A DNA stretch of 64,000 bases. Source: Stictocephala bisonia (lineage: Eukaryota; Arthropoda; Insecta; Hemiptera; Membracidae). Shown in pieces: positions 1 to 21,324 of this stretch; position 1 is the stretch's first letter, and every line of letters starts with the position of its first letter. The notes beneath the pieces were generated by a model, which ran no database searches, had not been told where the DNA came from, and worked only from the letters and a program-made list of their open reading frames with translations. The stretch covers positions 1-64,000 of the forward strand of contig JAQJVL010000741.1 of NCBI GenBank assembly GCA_035578905.1, written 5' to 3'. A program made the translations under genes and the position numbers.

Positions 1-215
1 TACACTCTCTAATATTGTAGAATTGTTTTAGGCTTATATTATTTTAACCTGATATAAAATCGTAAATCTTATTTTTTAAACATATATAAAAATAAACTCT
101 GAAGTTTTTTTAATTCCTCTAGTCCATGGGTCAAGGGTATTTAAGATTCTACGTATTCTCTCATGTGCATTTTTTACGAGAACTTTACAATGTGTAAATA
201 ATCTTTCAGCATAAA
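1..215. other. AT-rich flank of Helitron
   Basis: This is AT-rich sequence with no recognisable gene. It ends in ...ATAAA, the A side of the A|T dinucleotide into which the adjoining Helitron appears to have inserted. Confidence 0.4.
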
Positions 216-2154
216 TCTATACCTATAAAAGGCAAATACCACTCACTCACTCATCACTGTAACTAAAAAAATTACTACGCCTACGAGGCTGAAATTGTGT
301 AGAGTCAAAGGTGTTGTGTTGTAGATGTGCAATAAGAAGGGATTTTGACAAATTCTTAGTAAATCGAAGACGTTCTTAGTAAAAAAAATAGCGTTTCTCT
401 AATTTGACTGTAGCGGCTAAATGAACGGTTCTACAGCAAAACTAACACCATTTTCTGTGCCTGATTTGAGACGATCTACAACTTTGGTCCTATGACTTTT
501 AGCTCTATCTCACCTCCTTCATCGTTAAGTAGAGCTAGACAGGAGGATGCGTGTAAATCAAATTGATTAATTTACGACCTCTAAGAGTAGAATTACAGAT
601 TTTTCTAGACTGTGAAACTTTATTATCTAGGAGAACATACTGTATTCAATGGGAAAATATACAATTTAATCTGAAAACATGAATAGCCAGGTCATAGGAC
701 ATGGCTATAAATTCACTGATTATTTCACTGATTCAGAGTCAATCATGTATTTAGAGCACTTTGCGCCCTCTAAAAGTAGACTTACAGATCTACACTTACA
801 TAGTTTTCTAGACTATGAAACTTTGTTATCTAGGAGAACAAACTGTTTTCAATCGGAAAATTAACAATTTAGTTTTAAAGCATGCATAGCCAGATCATAG
901 GACATTGCTAAACATGGCGAGAAATACTATAGTTTATTGATTCAGAGTCTACTTTGTGCCCTCTAAAAGTAGACTTACATATTTCTCTACACTTTGAAAC
1001 TTTTTTATCTAAGATAACCAACTGATTTTAATCGAAAAATTTACAAATTGATTTAACCAAATGCAGAGGCAGTTCACAGGACAGGCGAGGACCCCGATAT
1101 TTCACTGATTCAGAGCCAACTACAGTAATTTGTGCCCTTTAAAAGTATACTTACAGATTTGTCTAGACTTTGAATCTTTGTCATCTAAGGGAACAAACTG
1201 ATTTCAATCGGAAAATGTTAAATTTAATCTCCTATATATGAAAGCCATTTACCACTCATCACTATTTCTTCCAAAAATATACGTCCAGTTTACTTCAAAT
1301 GTTGTATATAAGTTTATCTTGGTCCCTAGAGGCTCACTAAGAAAGGATTTTCCTCTCCGGCCTCAGTATTCCGTCCCACTGGTCTCGAAAATTCCCGTTA
1401 TATTCTTATGGAGCTATATTAATTTATTGATTTAAAATATTAACAGCTGTTGAATAAAAACGAATCGAATACAATTAATTGTGGTAGGCTAAAATGTTTA
1501 ATTAAAAATAATTGAGAGAGTAGTAAATAATACAAAACATCAGCTGTTCTAAATTGGATACTGAAAGTTTGCTGTGAATTTCGATTGTATAATCAAACTT
1601 AATATTATGACCGGTGAAGTGGGCGGGTACAGCTGGTCTATATTTATAAAAGAGGATGTTTGTGTGTATATATATATTTGAAGTTTATGCGCTGCCAAAC
1701 CATCCAACCGATCGCCATGAAACTTTAGGATGTTGTCATGTATACTCCCGAGATGGTTTCTGTGAAGTTTGATGCAGATCCGTCCACAGGATCCCGCCCC
1801 ACGGGCTCCTAAAGATCCCATGTTATTCAAATGGAGAATCTGAATTGTTTACAAAAAACATATGACTGTGTGGTTTAATGTAGTTTCACATGCCATAAGC
1901 AGATTGAAGTTCTCACAACAACAGTACTGTATATGTTTTGATTTATTGTAGTTCTAAATTTCACCTTGAGAGTGTAGCACACACTACAAAAAACCTTTAC
2001 ATTTATACACTAAATAAGAAGACCAAAAATATTGTTTACCCTGTTGCACTCATTTAATAAATAATGGTTTTTTTTCTATAATTCTTTTTATTGCTTTATT
2101 TTGGTATGTCAATGAAAAATGAAAGGCGAGACAACGTCCGCCGGGTTCAGCTAG
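216..2154 (+). mobile_element. Non-autonomous Helitron
   Basis: The element starts with TCTATACCTATAAAAGG at 216, followed by a CACTCACTCACTCATCAC tract. It ends in a CCGCCGGGTTCAGCTAG terminus at 2154. It is flanked by A on the left and T on the right, which are the known Helitron rules (5' TC, 3' CTRR, insertion between A and T). The start closely resembles the start of the large Helitron at 39926. No Rep or helicase coding sequence is visible, so it would have to be mobilised in trans. The interior (about 1230-1290 and 1680-1830) contains further sequence of the kind seen near Helitron 5' ends, suggesting a composite or nested element. The two short open frames inside it are not convincing genes. 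Confidence 0.75.
560..1240. repeat. Four degenerate ~190-bp tandem units inside Helitron
   Basis: Four diverged copies of a block recur. Each contains a CTCTAAAAGTAGACTTACAG-like anchor (at about 577, 769, 957 and 1132) followed by a CTAGACT..GAAACTTTGTTATCTAGGAGAAC-like stretch and TCAATCGGAAAAT. Spacing is about 175-193 bp. The copies are imperfect, so the array is old relative to the satellites further right. Confidence 0.7.
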
Positions 2155-2639
2155 TACCATATAAAATACAATATGCCTTTCTTTGTTAATTTTTATATTT
2201 CCTATTGTGGTCCTCTTCCTGAATAACAAATTTTTTTAATTGCCACAGAATTATGGTATTGCAAAATAAATACATTTTACATAATTATACTGATATTTTA
2301 CAGATAAACTTATACGATTTTGAGATCATTTAATAAATTTAACACATACTACCCTATGGTATTTATGTTCAATATATCATTTATAAACAGTTTAAGCTTA
2401 TTTATGTTGTAACTTTGTTATATAACAAGTGTTTATTTGCCATTAAATATTCATTTCGTGTGAAGAGACTGTTTGGGAATTTTAATATGTGTGTAATTTG
2501 TTGTATTTTACGAAATGTTTTCTCTTTGTCACGCCAGTGAACGATAATGGGTTGGTAAATAGGGGCCATTTATTTTGACAAAAAACTCAAGCCTAATTAT
2601 AGATAAAAAATGTTAGCTACTAATTGTCTAGTAGTAATT

Positions 2640-2936
2640 ATTCATGATTAAAACGCCGATCGTCAAGATATGGGTGAATATGAGGGGCGAATGAATGTGA
2701 TGGTTGTAGATGAACAATGATGAGTGTAGTCATTGTTACTAACTAAGGTCGACTGTTCCTCACAAAGAGCTATTTATTAGTTGCTCTTAGCCCAATAGCT
2801 AGAGCAACTAAGAGACCTACAGTTTACTTGGAATCCAAACCACGTAGTGTTGGTCTGACTTTCAGCTGACAAGCCTGACAATCAGTTCTCTTTCCAACTC
2901 AACATCTAAACCTTGACTACCATCCAACATGGACGA
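2640..2936 (+). repeat. Dispersed repeat shared with 47.4 kb and 58.9 kb
   Basis: This stretch matches the reverse complement of 47425-47700 and 58857-59128 over nearly its whole length. Shared blocks include the GTCATTGTTACTAACTAAGG segment, the GGGTGAATAT..AGGCGAATGA segment and the CTTGACTACCATCCAACA segment. Similarity ends sharply after 2936. It is probably an interspersed element of unknown class; no coding sequence or clear terminal repeats were found. Confidence 0.7.
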
Positions 2937-2945
2937 TGGTAGTGT

Positions 2946-2983
2946 CACAGAATATAGACAGATCTGTCTGTCTATATTCTGTG
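2946..2983. repeat. Perfect 17-bp-arm inverted repeat
   Basis: CACAGAATATAGACAGA is followed by a 4-nt TCTG spacer and then its exact reverse complement. It sits about 10 bp downstream of the dispersed repeat. It could form a hairpin or cruciform; its function is unknown. Confidence 0.85.
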
Positions 2984-3970
2984 CTTATATGATAACTCGT
3001 GCACGATGTATATAGACAGTGAGGAAGACGTACCTGATCAAGCCGTTAAACCAGGTCAATTTCGCGAACACTGGATAGTCTGCTGAACTGATAGGTAGGA
3101 ATATTACAGTAAATTACATATTGAATAGGGAATCTGTTTCATAGCCTAAAACACAATTTGCTGGTATGATTTTGTGTTACTTCTTTTATTTTTAAGTGAT
3201 TATAGATACCAGAAATAAGAACAGTTTATTCGTTAGTAGAAAAGGTAATAACACACCAGCTATTGTTGCTATAAAATACTTCTCTTTTTAGCATAATACC
3301 CAAAATTACCAAAACTTAAAACAAATTTAAGCTACTAATCTAACTAAATGTAAATATTAATAACACGACATTCATATTTTAATCAAATAAGGATCTGGGG
3401 CTGCAACATAATTGAAAACAATCGACCAATCTTTATCTTGCCACCGTTTCAAAATCTACAGAAAACTCTTCAACTAAAGATGTTATGAAAGGTTTATTAG
3501 CTGTATTGGGATGTTAAGAAAAACGTTAGAGTAACAGCTATTAGAAAATGATAGTAAAGAGGCCGTCCATTTCATGTTAAATTGTATTGTTATTCACTGG
3601 TTTCTTCATTCATTACAAGGATCCGGTTGGCTGAGATAATTATGTATTAATTTATGATTATTTTATTATTTAATTTATAATCGACAAATGTTTCTGTAAA
3701 GACCTAGTGTGTATAACGATTGTTATTCTTCTTCCTAAGTACAATTTGTTTGATTAACTGAAGTCTCTTAAAGTATTTTGTGAGTTCAACAAAACTTCTT
3801 AGCAGAATTAGATGAAATTACAATCATATTAACCAGAAAAAATATACCAAATTTGTTTTTTATGTGTATATATTATCATAAGAAAATCCAAATTTGGGTA
3901 CAAAATATAAACCTTAATACTGCACATTTTAATGAGTTTTTATTACAAATGCTTTGGTATAAAGTAAAGT

Positions 3971-6900
3971 ATCAATGCCACAATACGTCAATCAATACCA
4001 CAGTACGTAAGGGAGGGCGGGTGGGTCAATACCACAGTACGTATATGGGAGGGCGGGTGGGTCAATACCACAGTACGTGTATGGGAGTCCGGGTGGGTCA
4101 ATACCACAGTACGTATATGGGAGGGCGGGTGGGTCAATACCACAGTACGTGTATGGGAGTACGGGTGGGTCAATACCACAGTACGTGTATGGGAGGGCGG
4201 GTGGGTCAATACCACATTACGTGTATGGGAGGGCGGGTGGGTCAATACCACAGTACGTATATGGGAGGGCGGGTGGGTCAATACCACAGTACGTATATGG
4301 GAGGGCGGGTGGGTCAATACCACAGTATATGTATGGGAGGGTGGATGGGTCAATACCACAGTACGTGTATGGGAGGGTGGATGGGTCAATACCACAGTAC
4401 GTGTATGGGAGGGCGGGTGGGTCAATACCACAGTACGTGTATGGGAGGGCGGATGGGTCAATACCACAGTACGTGTATGGGATGGCGGGTGGGTCAATAC
4501 CACAGTACGTGTATGGGAGGGCGGATGGGTCAATACCACAGTACGTGTATGGGAGGGCGGATGGGTCAATACCACTGTACGTGTATGGGAGGGCGGGTGG
4601 GTCAATACCACAGTATATGTATGGGAGGGTGGGTGGGTCAATACCACAGTACGTGTATGGGAGGGCGGGTGGGTCAATACCACCGTACGTGTATAGGAGG
4701 GCGGGTGGGTCAATACCACAGTACGTGTATGGGAGGGCGGGTGGGTCAATACCACAGTACGTGTATGGGAGGGCGGGTGGGTCAATACCACAGTACGTAT
4801 ATGGGAGGGCGGGTGGGTCAATACCACAGTACGTATATGGGAGGGCGGGTGGGTCAATACCACAGTACGTGTATGGGAGTACGGGTGGGTCAATACCACA
4901 GTACGTGTATGGGATGGCGGGTGGGCCAATACCACAGTACGTGTATGAGAGGGCGGGTGGGATATCACCAAAATACCACAGTACGTGTATGAGAGGGCGG
5001 GTGGGATATCACCAAAATACCACAGTACGTGTATGAGAGGGCGGGTGGGTCAATACCACAGTACGTGTATAGGAGGGCGGGTGGGTCAATACCACAGGAC
5101 GTGTATGGGAAGGCGGGTGGGTCAATACCACTGTACGTGTATGGGAGGGCGGGTGGGTCAATATCACAGTACGTGTATGGGAGGGCGGGTGGGACAATAC
5201 CACAGTACGTGTAGGGGAGGGCGGGTGGGTCAATACCACAGTACATGTATGGGAGGACGGGTGGGTCAATACCACAGTACGTGTATGGGAGGGTGGGTGG
5301 GTCAATTAGGCAGTACGTGTATGGGAGGGTGGGTGAGTCAATACCACAGTACGTGTATGGGAGTACGGGTGGGTAAATACCACAGTACGTGTATGGGAGG
5401 GCGGGTGGGTCAATACCACTGTACGTGTATGGGAGGGCGGATGGGTCAATACCATAGTACGTGTATTGGAGGACGGGTGGGTCAACCACAGTAAGTGTAT
5501 GGGAGGGCGGATGGGTCAATACCATAGTACGTGTATTGGAGGACGGGTGGGTCAACCACAGTACGTGTATGGGAGTGCGGGTGGGTCAATATCACAGTAC
5601 GTGTATGGGAGGGCGGGTGGGACAATACCACAGTACGTGTATGGGAGGGCGGGTGGGTCAATACCACAGTACATGTATGGGAGGACGGGTGGGTCAATAC
5701 CACAGTACGTGTATGGGAGGGTGGGTGGGTCAATACGGCAGTACGTGTATGGGAGGACGGGTGAGTCAATACCACAGTACGTGTATGGGAGTACGGGTGG
5801 GTCAATACCACAGTACGTGTATGGGAGGGCGGGTGGGTCAATACCACTGTACGTGTATGGGAGTACGGGTGGGTCAATACCACTGTACGTGTATGGGAGG
5901 ACGGGTGGGTCAATACCACTGTACGTGTATGGGAGGGCGGGTGGGTCAATACCACAGTACGTGGATGGGAGGACGGGTGGGTCAATACCACAGTACGTGT
6001 ATGGGAGGGCGGGTGAGTCAATACCACAGTACGTGTATGCGAGTACGGGTGGGTCAATACCACAGTACGTGTATGGGAAGGCGGGTGGGTCAATACCACA
6101 GTACGTGTATGGGAGGGCGGGTGGGTCAATACCACAGTACGTGTATGGGAGGGCGGCTGGGTCAATACCACTGTACGTGTATGGGAGGGTGGGTGGGTCA
6201 ATACCACAGTATATGTATGGGAGGGTGGGTGGGTCAATACTACAGTACGTGTATGGGAGGGCGGGTGGGTCAATACCACAGTACGTGTATGGGAGGGCGG
6301 GTGGGTCAATACCACAGTACGTATATGGAAGGGCGGGTGGGTCAATACCACAGTACGTATATGGGAGGGCGGGTGGGTCAATACCACAGTACGTGTATGG
6401 GAGTGCGGGTGGGTCAATACCAAAGTACGTGTATAGGAGGGCGGGTGGGTCAATACCACAGTACGTGTATAGGAGGGCGGGTGGGTCAATATCACTGTAC
6501 GTGTATAGGAGGGCGGGTGGGTCAATACCACCGTACGTGTATAGGAGGGCTGGTGGGTCAATACCACTGTACGTGTACGGGTGAGCGGGTGGGTCAATAT
6601 CACTGTACGTGTATAGGAGGGCTGGTGGGACAATACCACAGTACGTGTATGGGAGGGCGGGTGGGTCAATACCACAGTACATGTATGGGAGGACGGGTGG
6701 GTCAATACCACAGTACGTGTATGGGAGGGTGGGTGGGTCAATACGGCAGTAAGTGTATGGGAGGGTGGGTGAGTCAATACCACAGTACGTGTATGGGAGT
6801 ACGGGTGGGTCAATACCACAGTACGTGTATGGGAGGGCGGATGGGTCAATACCACTGTACGTGTATGGGAGGGCGGATGGGTCAATACCATAGTACGTGT

Positions 6901-8608
6901 ATTGGAGGACGGGTGGGTCAACCACAGTACGTGTATGGGAGGGCGGATGGGTCAATACCATAGTACGTGTATTGGAGGACGGGTGGGTCAACCACAGTAC
7001 GTGTATGGGAGTGCGGGTGGGTCAATATCACAGTACGTGTATGGGAGGGAGGTGGGACAATACCACAGTACGTGTATGGGAGGGCGGGTGGGTCAATACC
7101 ACAGTACATGTATGGGAGGACGGGTGGGTCAATACCACAGTACGTGTATGGGAGGGTGGGTGGGTCAATACGGCAGTACGTGTATGGGAGGGTGGGTGAG
7201 TCAATACCACAGTACGTGTATGGGAGTACGGGTGGGTCAATACCACAGTACGTGTATGGGAGGGCGGGTGGGTCAATACCACTGTACGTGTATGGGAGGA
7301 CGGGTGGGTCAATACCACTGTACGTGTATGGGAGGGCGGGTGGGTCAATACCACAGTACGTGTATGGGAGGACGGGTGGGTCAATACCACAGTACGTGTA
7401 TGGGAGTACGGGTTGGTCAATACCACAGTACGTGTATGGGAGGACGGGTGGGTCAATACCACAGTAAGTGTATGGGAGGGCGGGTGGGTCTATACCACTG
7501 TACGTGTATGGGAGTACGGGTGGGTCAATACCACAGTACGTGTATGGGAGTACGGGTGGGTCAATACCACTGTACGTGTATGGGAGGACGGGTGGGTCAA
7601 TACCACTGTACGTGTATGGGAGGGCGGGTGGGTCAATACCACAGTACGTGTATGGGAGGACGGGTGGGTCAATACCACAGTACGTGTATGGGAGGGCGGT
7701 TGGGTCAATACCATAGTACGTGTATGTGAGGACGGGTGGGTCAATACCACTGTACGCGTTTGGGAGGGCGGGTGGGTCAATACCACTGTACGTGTATGGG
7801 AGTACTGGTGGGTCAATACCACTGTACGTGTATGGGAGGGCGGGTGGGTCAATACCACTGTACGTGTATGGGAGGACGGGTGGGTCAATACCACTGTACG
7901 TGTATGGGAGGGCGGGTGGGTCAATACCACAGTACGTGTATGGGAGGACGGGCGGGTCAATACCACTGTACTTCTATGGGAGGCCGGGTGGGTCAATACC
8001 ACAGTACGTATATGGGAGGACGGGTGGGTCAATACACCGGAAAGGGAATGGGAGGGCGGGTGGGTCAATACCACTGTACGTGTATGGGAGTACGGGTGGG
8101 TCAATACCACAGTACGTTTATGGGAGTACGGGTGGGTCAATACCACTGTACGTGTATGGGAGGACGGGTGGCTCAATACCACTGTACGTGTATGGGAGGG
8201 CGGGTGGGTCAATACCACATTACGTGTATGGGAGGACGGGTGGGTCAATACCACAGTACGTGTATGGGAGGGCGGGTGGGTCAATACCACAGTACGTGTA
8301 TGTGAGGACGGGTGGGTCAATACCACTGTACGTGTATGGGAGGGCGGTTGGGTCAATACCACTGTACGTGTATGGGATGACGGGTGGGTCAATACCACAG
8401 TACGTGTATGGGAGTACTGGTGGGTCAATACCACTGTACGTGTATGGGAGGACGGGTGGGTCAATACCACTGTACGTGTATGGGAGGGCGGGTGGGTCAA
8501 TACCACAGTACGTGTATGGGAGGACGGATGGGTCAATACCACAGTACGTGTATGGGAGGGCGGGTGGGTCAATACCACAGTATGTGTATGGGAGGGTGGA
8601 TATGGTTG
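3971..8608 (+). repeat. 36-bp G-rich minisatellite, ~128 units
   Basis: The consensus unit is GTGGGTCAATACCACAGTAC followed by GTGTATGGGAGGGCGG. The commonest core is GGGAGGGCGGGTGGG, four GGG runs separated by single bases, matching the canonical G-quadruplex pattern. Frequent variants change the second run (GGGAGGACGG, GGGAGTACGG) or the third (GGGAGGGCGGATGGG), or swap CACAG for CACTG. Because 36 is divisible by 3 and the unit has few stops, long open frames run through on both strands. These are by-products, not genes. Block-level duplications inside the array are described separately. Confidence 0.97.
5160..7240 (+). repeat. Higher-order blocks inside the 36-bp array
   Basis: A distinctive run of variants recurs at about 5193, 5621, 6629 and 7056: GGGACAATACC, then ACATGTATGGGAGGACGG, then a CAATACGGCAG (or CAATTAGGCAG) unit, then GGGTGAGTCAATACC, then GGGAGTACGG. 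Spacings are roughly 428, 1008 and 427 bp. An off-size unit containing GGTGGGTCAACCACAG also recurs near 5480, 5550, 6910 and 6980. This shows segmental duplication of about 1.44 kb (roughly 40 units) within the array. Confidence 0.75.
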
Positions 8609-8750
8609 GACCAGATACAGTATAAATATGTAAAAGGGTTAATTAAGTTAGGGCCTACTTAAAAGTAAATTCATTTATTAATTTAATGATAGATGACTTA
8701 TTGATAGTTAACTTGTCTTAAACATAAAGTACATAAGTAAGATGTATGTA

Positions 8751-8767
8751 GATCTTATACATAAAGT

Positions 8768-8808
<41 letters not shown>

Positions 8809-8824
8809 CTTTATGTATAAGATC
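8751..8824. repeat. Palindrome with (TA)n centre
   Basis: Left arm GATCTTATACATAAAGTA (8751-8768) is the exact reverse complement of the right arm (8807-8824). The centre is a self-complementary (TA)n run, so almost all 74 bp can fold into one hairpin or cruciform. It lies about 140 bp past the end of the 36-bp array. Confidence 0.9.
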
Positions 8825-9299
8825 GGTGCCGATGTTTTAGTGAAAATTTTTAAAAATTCTATTATGTTGTTTTGGAGTGCATCATTACATAATGGAATTT
8901 TTTTTGTTTTTTATTACACTTTGTTTTTATTTTAACATGTAACTTATTTATCCTGAACTTGTCATTCAGGCAAATCTTATTGATATGAAACTGCTAATGA
9001 ACATAATTTTATTTTATAATTGGTTTTACTAAACTATCCTCTAATAAGACAATTTATTTTGTCTTATTAAATTATTAATAACGTGACAAAATACTATTGT
9101 GAATATTGTTTTTTCTGCAATGAAATAAGATAATTTTAAATTATTTAATATTTGGTCTTATTTGAAATGAGTAAGAAAGTTGTATATTTCTGGGTTATCT
9201 GTACATAATGCAATTGTTACTTGCCGACAGAACGTTCACAGTTTCACATATTCTTGACATGAGTGTGTTATATTTAATCAACTCCCACACATCCCCTGA

Positions 9300-9307
9300 T
9301 GACGTCA
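9300..9307. promoter_or_regulatory. Consensus CRE octamer (TGACGTCA)
   Basis: A perfect TGACGTCA palindrome lies about 0.9 kb upstream of the first ODC exon found here. CRE elements are known in mammalian ODC promoters. Whether this one is used is inference; a single 8-mer can occur by chance. Confidence 0.3.
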
Positions 9308-10225
9308 TCGGAGCCACCACTCAATCTGGGGTTAGTACTATCATCTAACTTGATAGTTTATCAGTTATATTTTAGAAATTTGCTTTAGTGTGAGATTTTT
9401 ACTCTTATTGTTGGAAAATAGATTAGACAGTTTTATGCTAGACTACTACTGTTGTTTTACATAAAAATACTAAAATTACCCAATTAAACATGAAATAAAT
9501 GCAAAAATGAATAATATTCTTAACTGTTACCTACAATCATTTTATCTAAGTTAGTGTACAAAACACTATGCTCATATTAGCATAGTAATCAACCTTTGAA
9601 GATTTTCTTACAATTATGTTTTTAAAAATCGTTAATGCATATAGTATGTTTTTACATTAACTATGTATAAAGTAGATATGTTGTATATGAATAAGTCATG
9701 GACTGTAGTGGTAATCATCTCAGAAAAAAATATTGTTTTAAAATATAGTGACTTATCAATTATTCAAATAAAAAATGCTGCCTGGTACCTCATGATTTAT
9801 AACTTTTTAAAATATATTTAAAAGTTTGAAACAAAAACACTTTGCATCTAATTTATATATTTCTCTCCAAATTATAACAATTATACTTTAAATATTTAAA
9901 GAACAACTTTACTCTTATTAAACTTTTAAAATATTTGTTTGTTGATAATAGTCCAAAAATAAATACACAGTAATAATTGTTTTAAAAGACAAATAATGTC
10001 TAATACAATACACACAATTTCAGACTTATTTTAATTCTTTGCTACATATTATATAGTTCCACAAAACAATCGTATATTTATTTATATTGTATTTATACAT
10101 TTGTACATTGTAATAGATTTGTATAACGTATTGTATAACAATATTTTTGTCTGTATTACCTTTTGTATATTTTTTTTAATTCTATGTTTTCTATTTATAC
10201 ATGTGTCGATGTTTTGCCTGATCAG

Positions 10226-21121
<10,896 letters not shown>

Positions 21122-21172
21122 GTTAAATACCTCATGTTTGTTCAATACAACTGGGAGAGCAAGTCTCGGCTC

Positions 21173-21324
21173 GGAGCTGGGGCGGATATTGCTCGGAGCT
21201 GGGGCGGATATTGCTCGGAGCTGGGGCGGATATTGCTCGGAGCTGGGGCGGATATTGCTCGGAGCTGGGGTGGATATTGCTCGGAGCTGGGGCGGATATT
21301 GCTCGGAGCTGGGGTGGATATTGC
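21173..21324 (+). repeat. 22-bp minisatellite, ~7 units
   Basis: The unit is GGAGCTGGGGCGGATATTGC followed by TC, with a C/T variant in GGCGGA/GGTGGA. It starts about 50 bp after the ODC stop codon, so it lies in the 3' UTR or in a following intron. Confidence 0.95.

Larger units (their letters stand above)
2155..3970. other. Intergenic, no gene seen
   Basis: This is AT-rich sequence without a supportable coding region. It includes a dispersed-repeat copy (2640-2936) and a perfect 38-bp hairpin (2946-2983). The remainder shows nothing recognisable. Confidence 0.5.
8609..10225. other. AT-rich region upstream of ODC exons, no gene seen
   Basis: No coding sequence is supportable. It contains a 74-bp palindrome with a (TA)n centre (8751-8824) and a consensus CRE octamer (9300-9307). 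The missing first ODC exon(s) and promoter could lie here or further upstream, but none could be identified with confidence. Confidence 0.4.

Noticed and set aside
3853..8662. Long open frames on both strands encoding repetitive proteins (for example MGGRVGQYHSTC or SHTRTVVLTHPP repeats)
   Set aside because: They follow the 36-bp unit, which is divisible by 3 and poor in stops, so several frames on each strand are open at once. No splice, start or domain evidence supports them.
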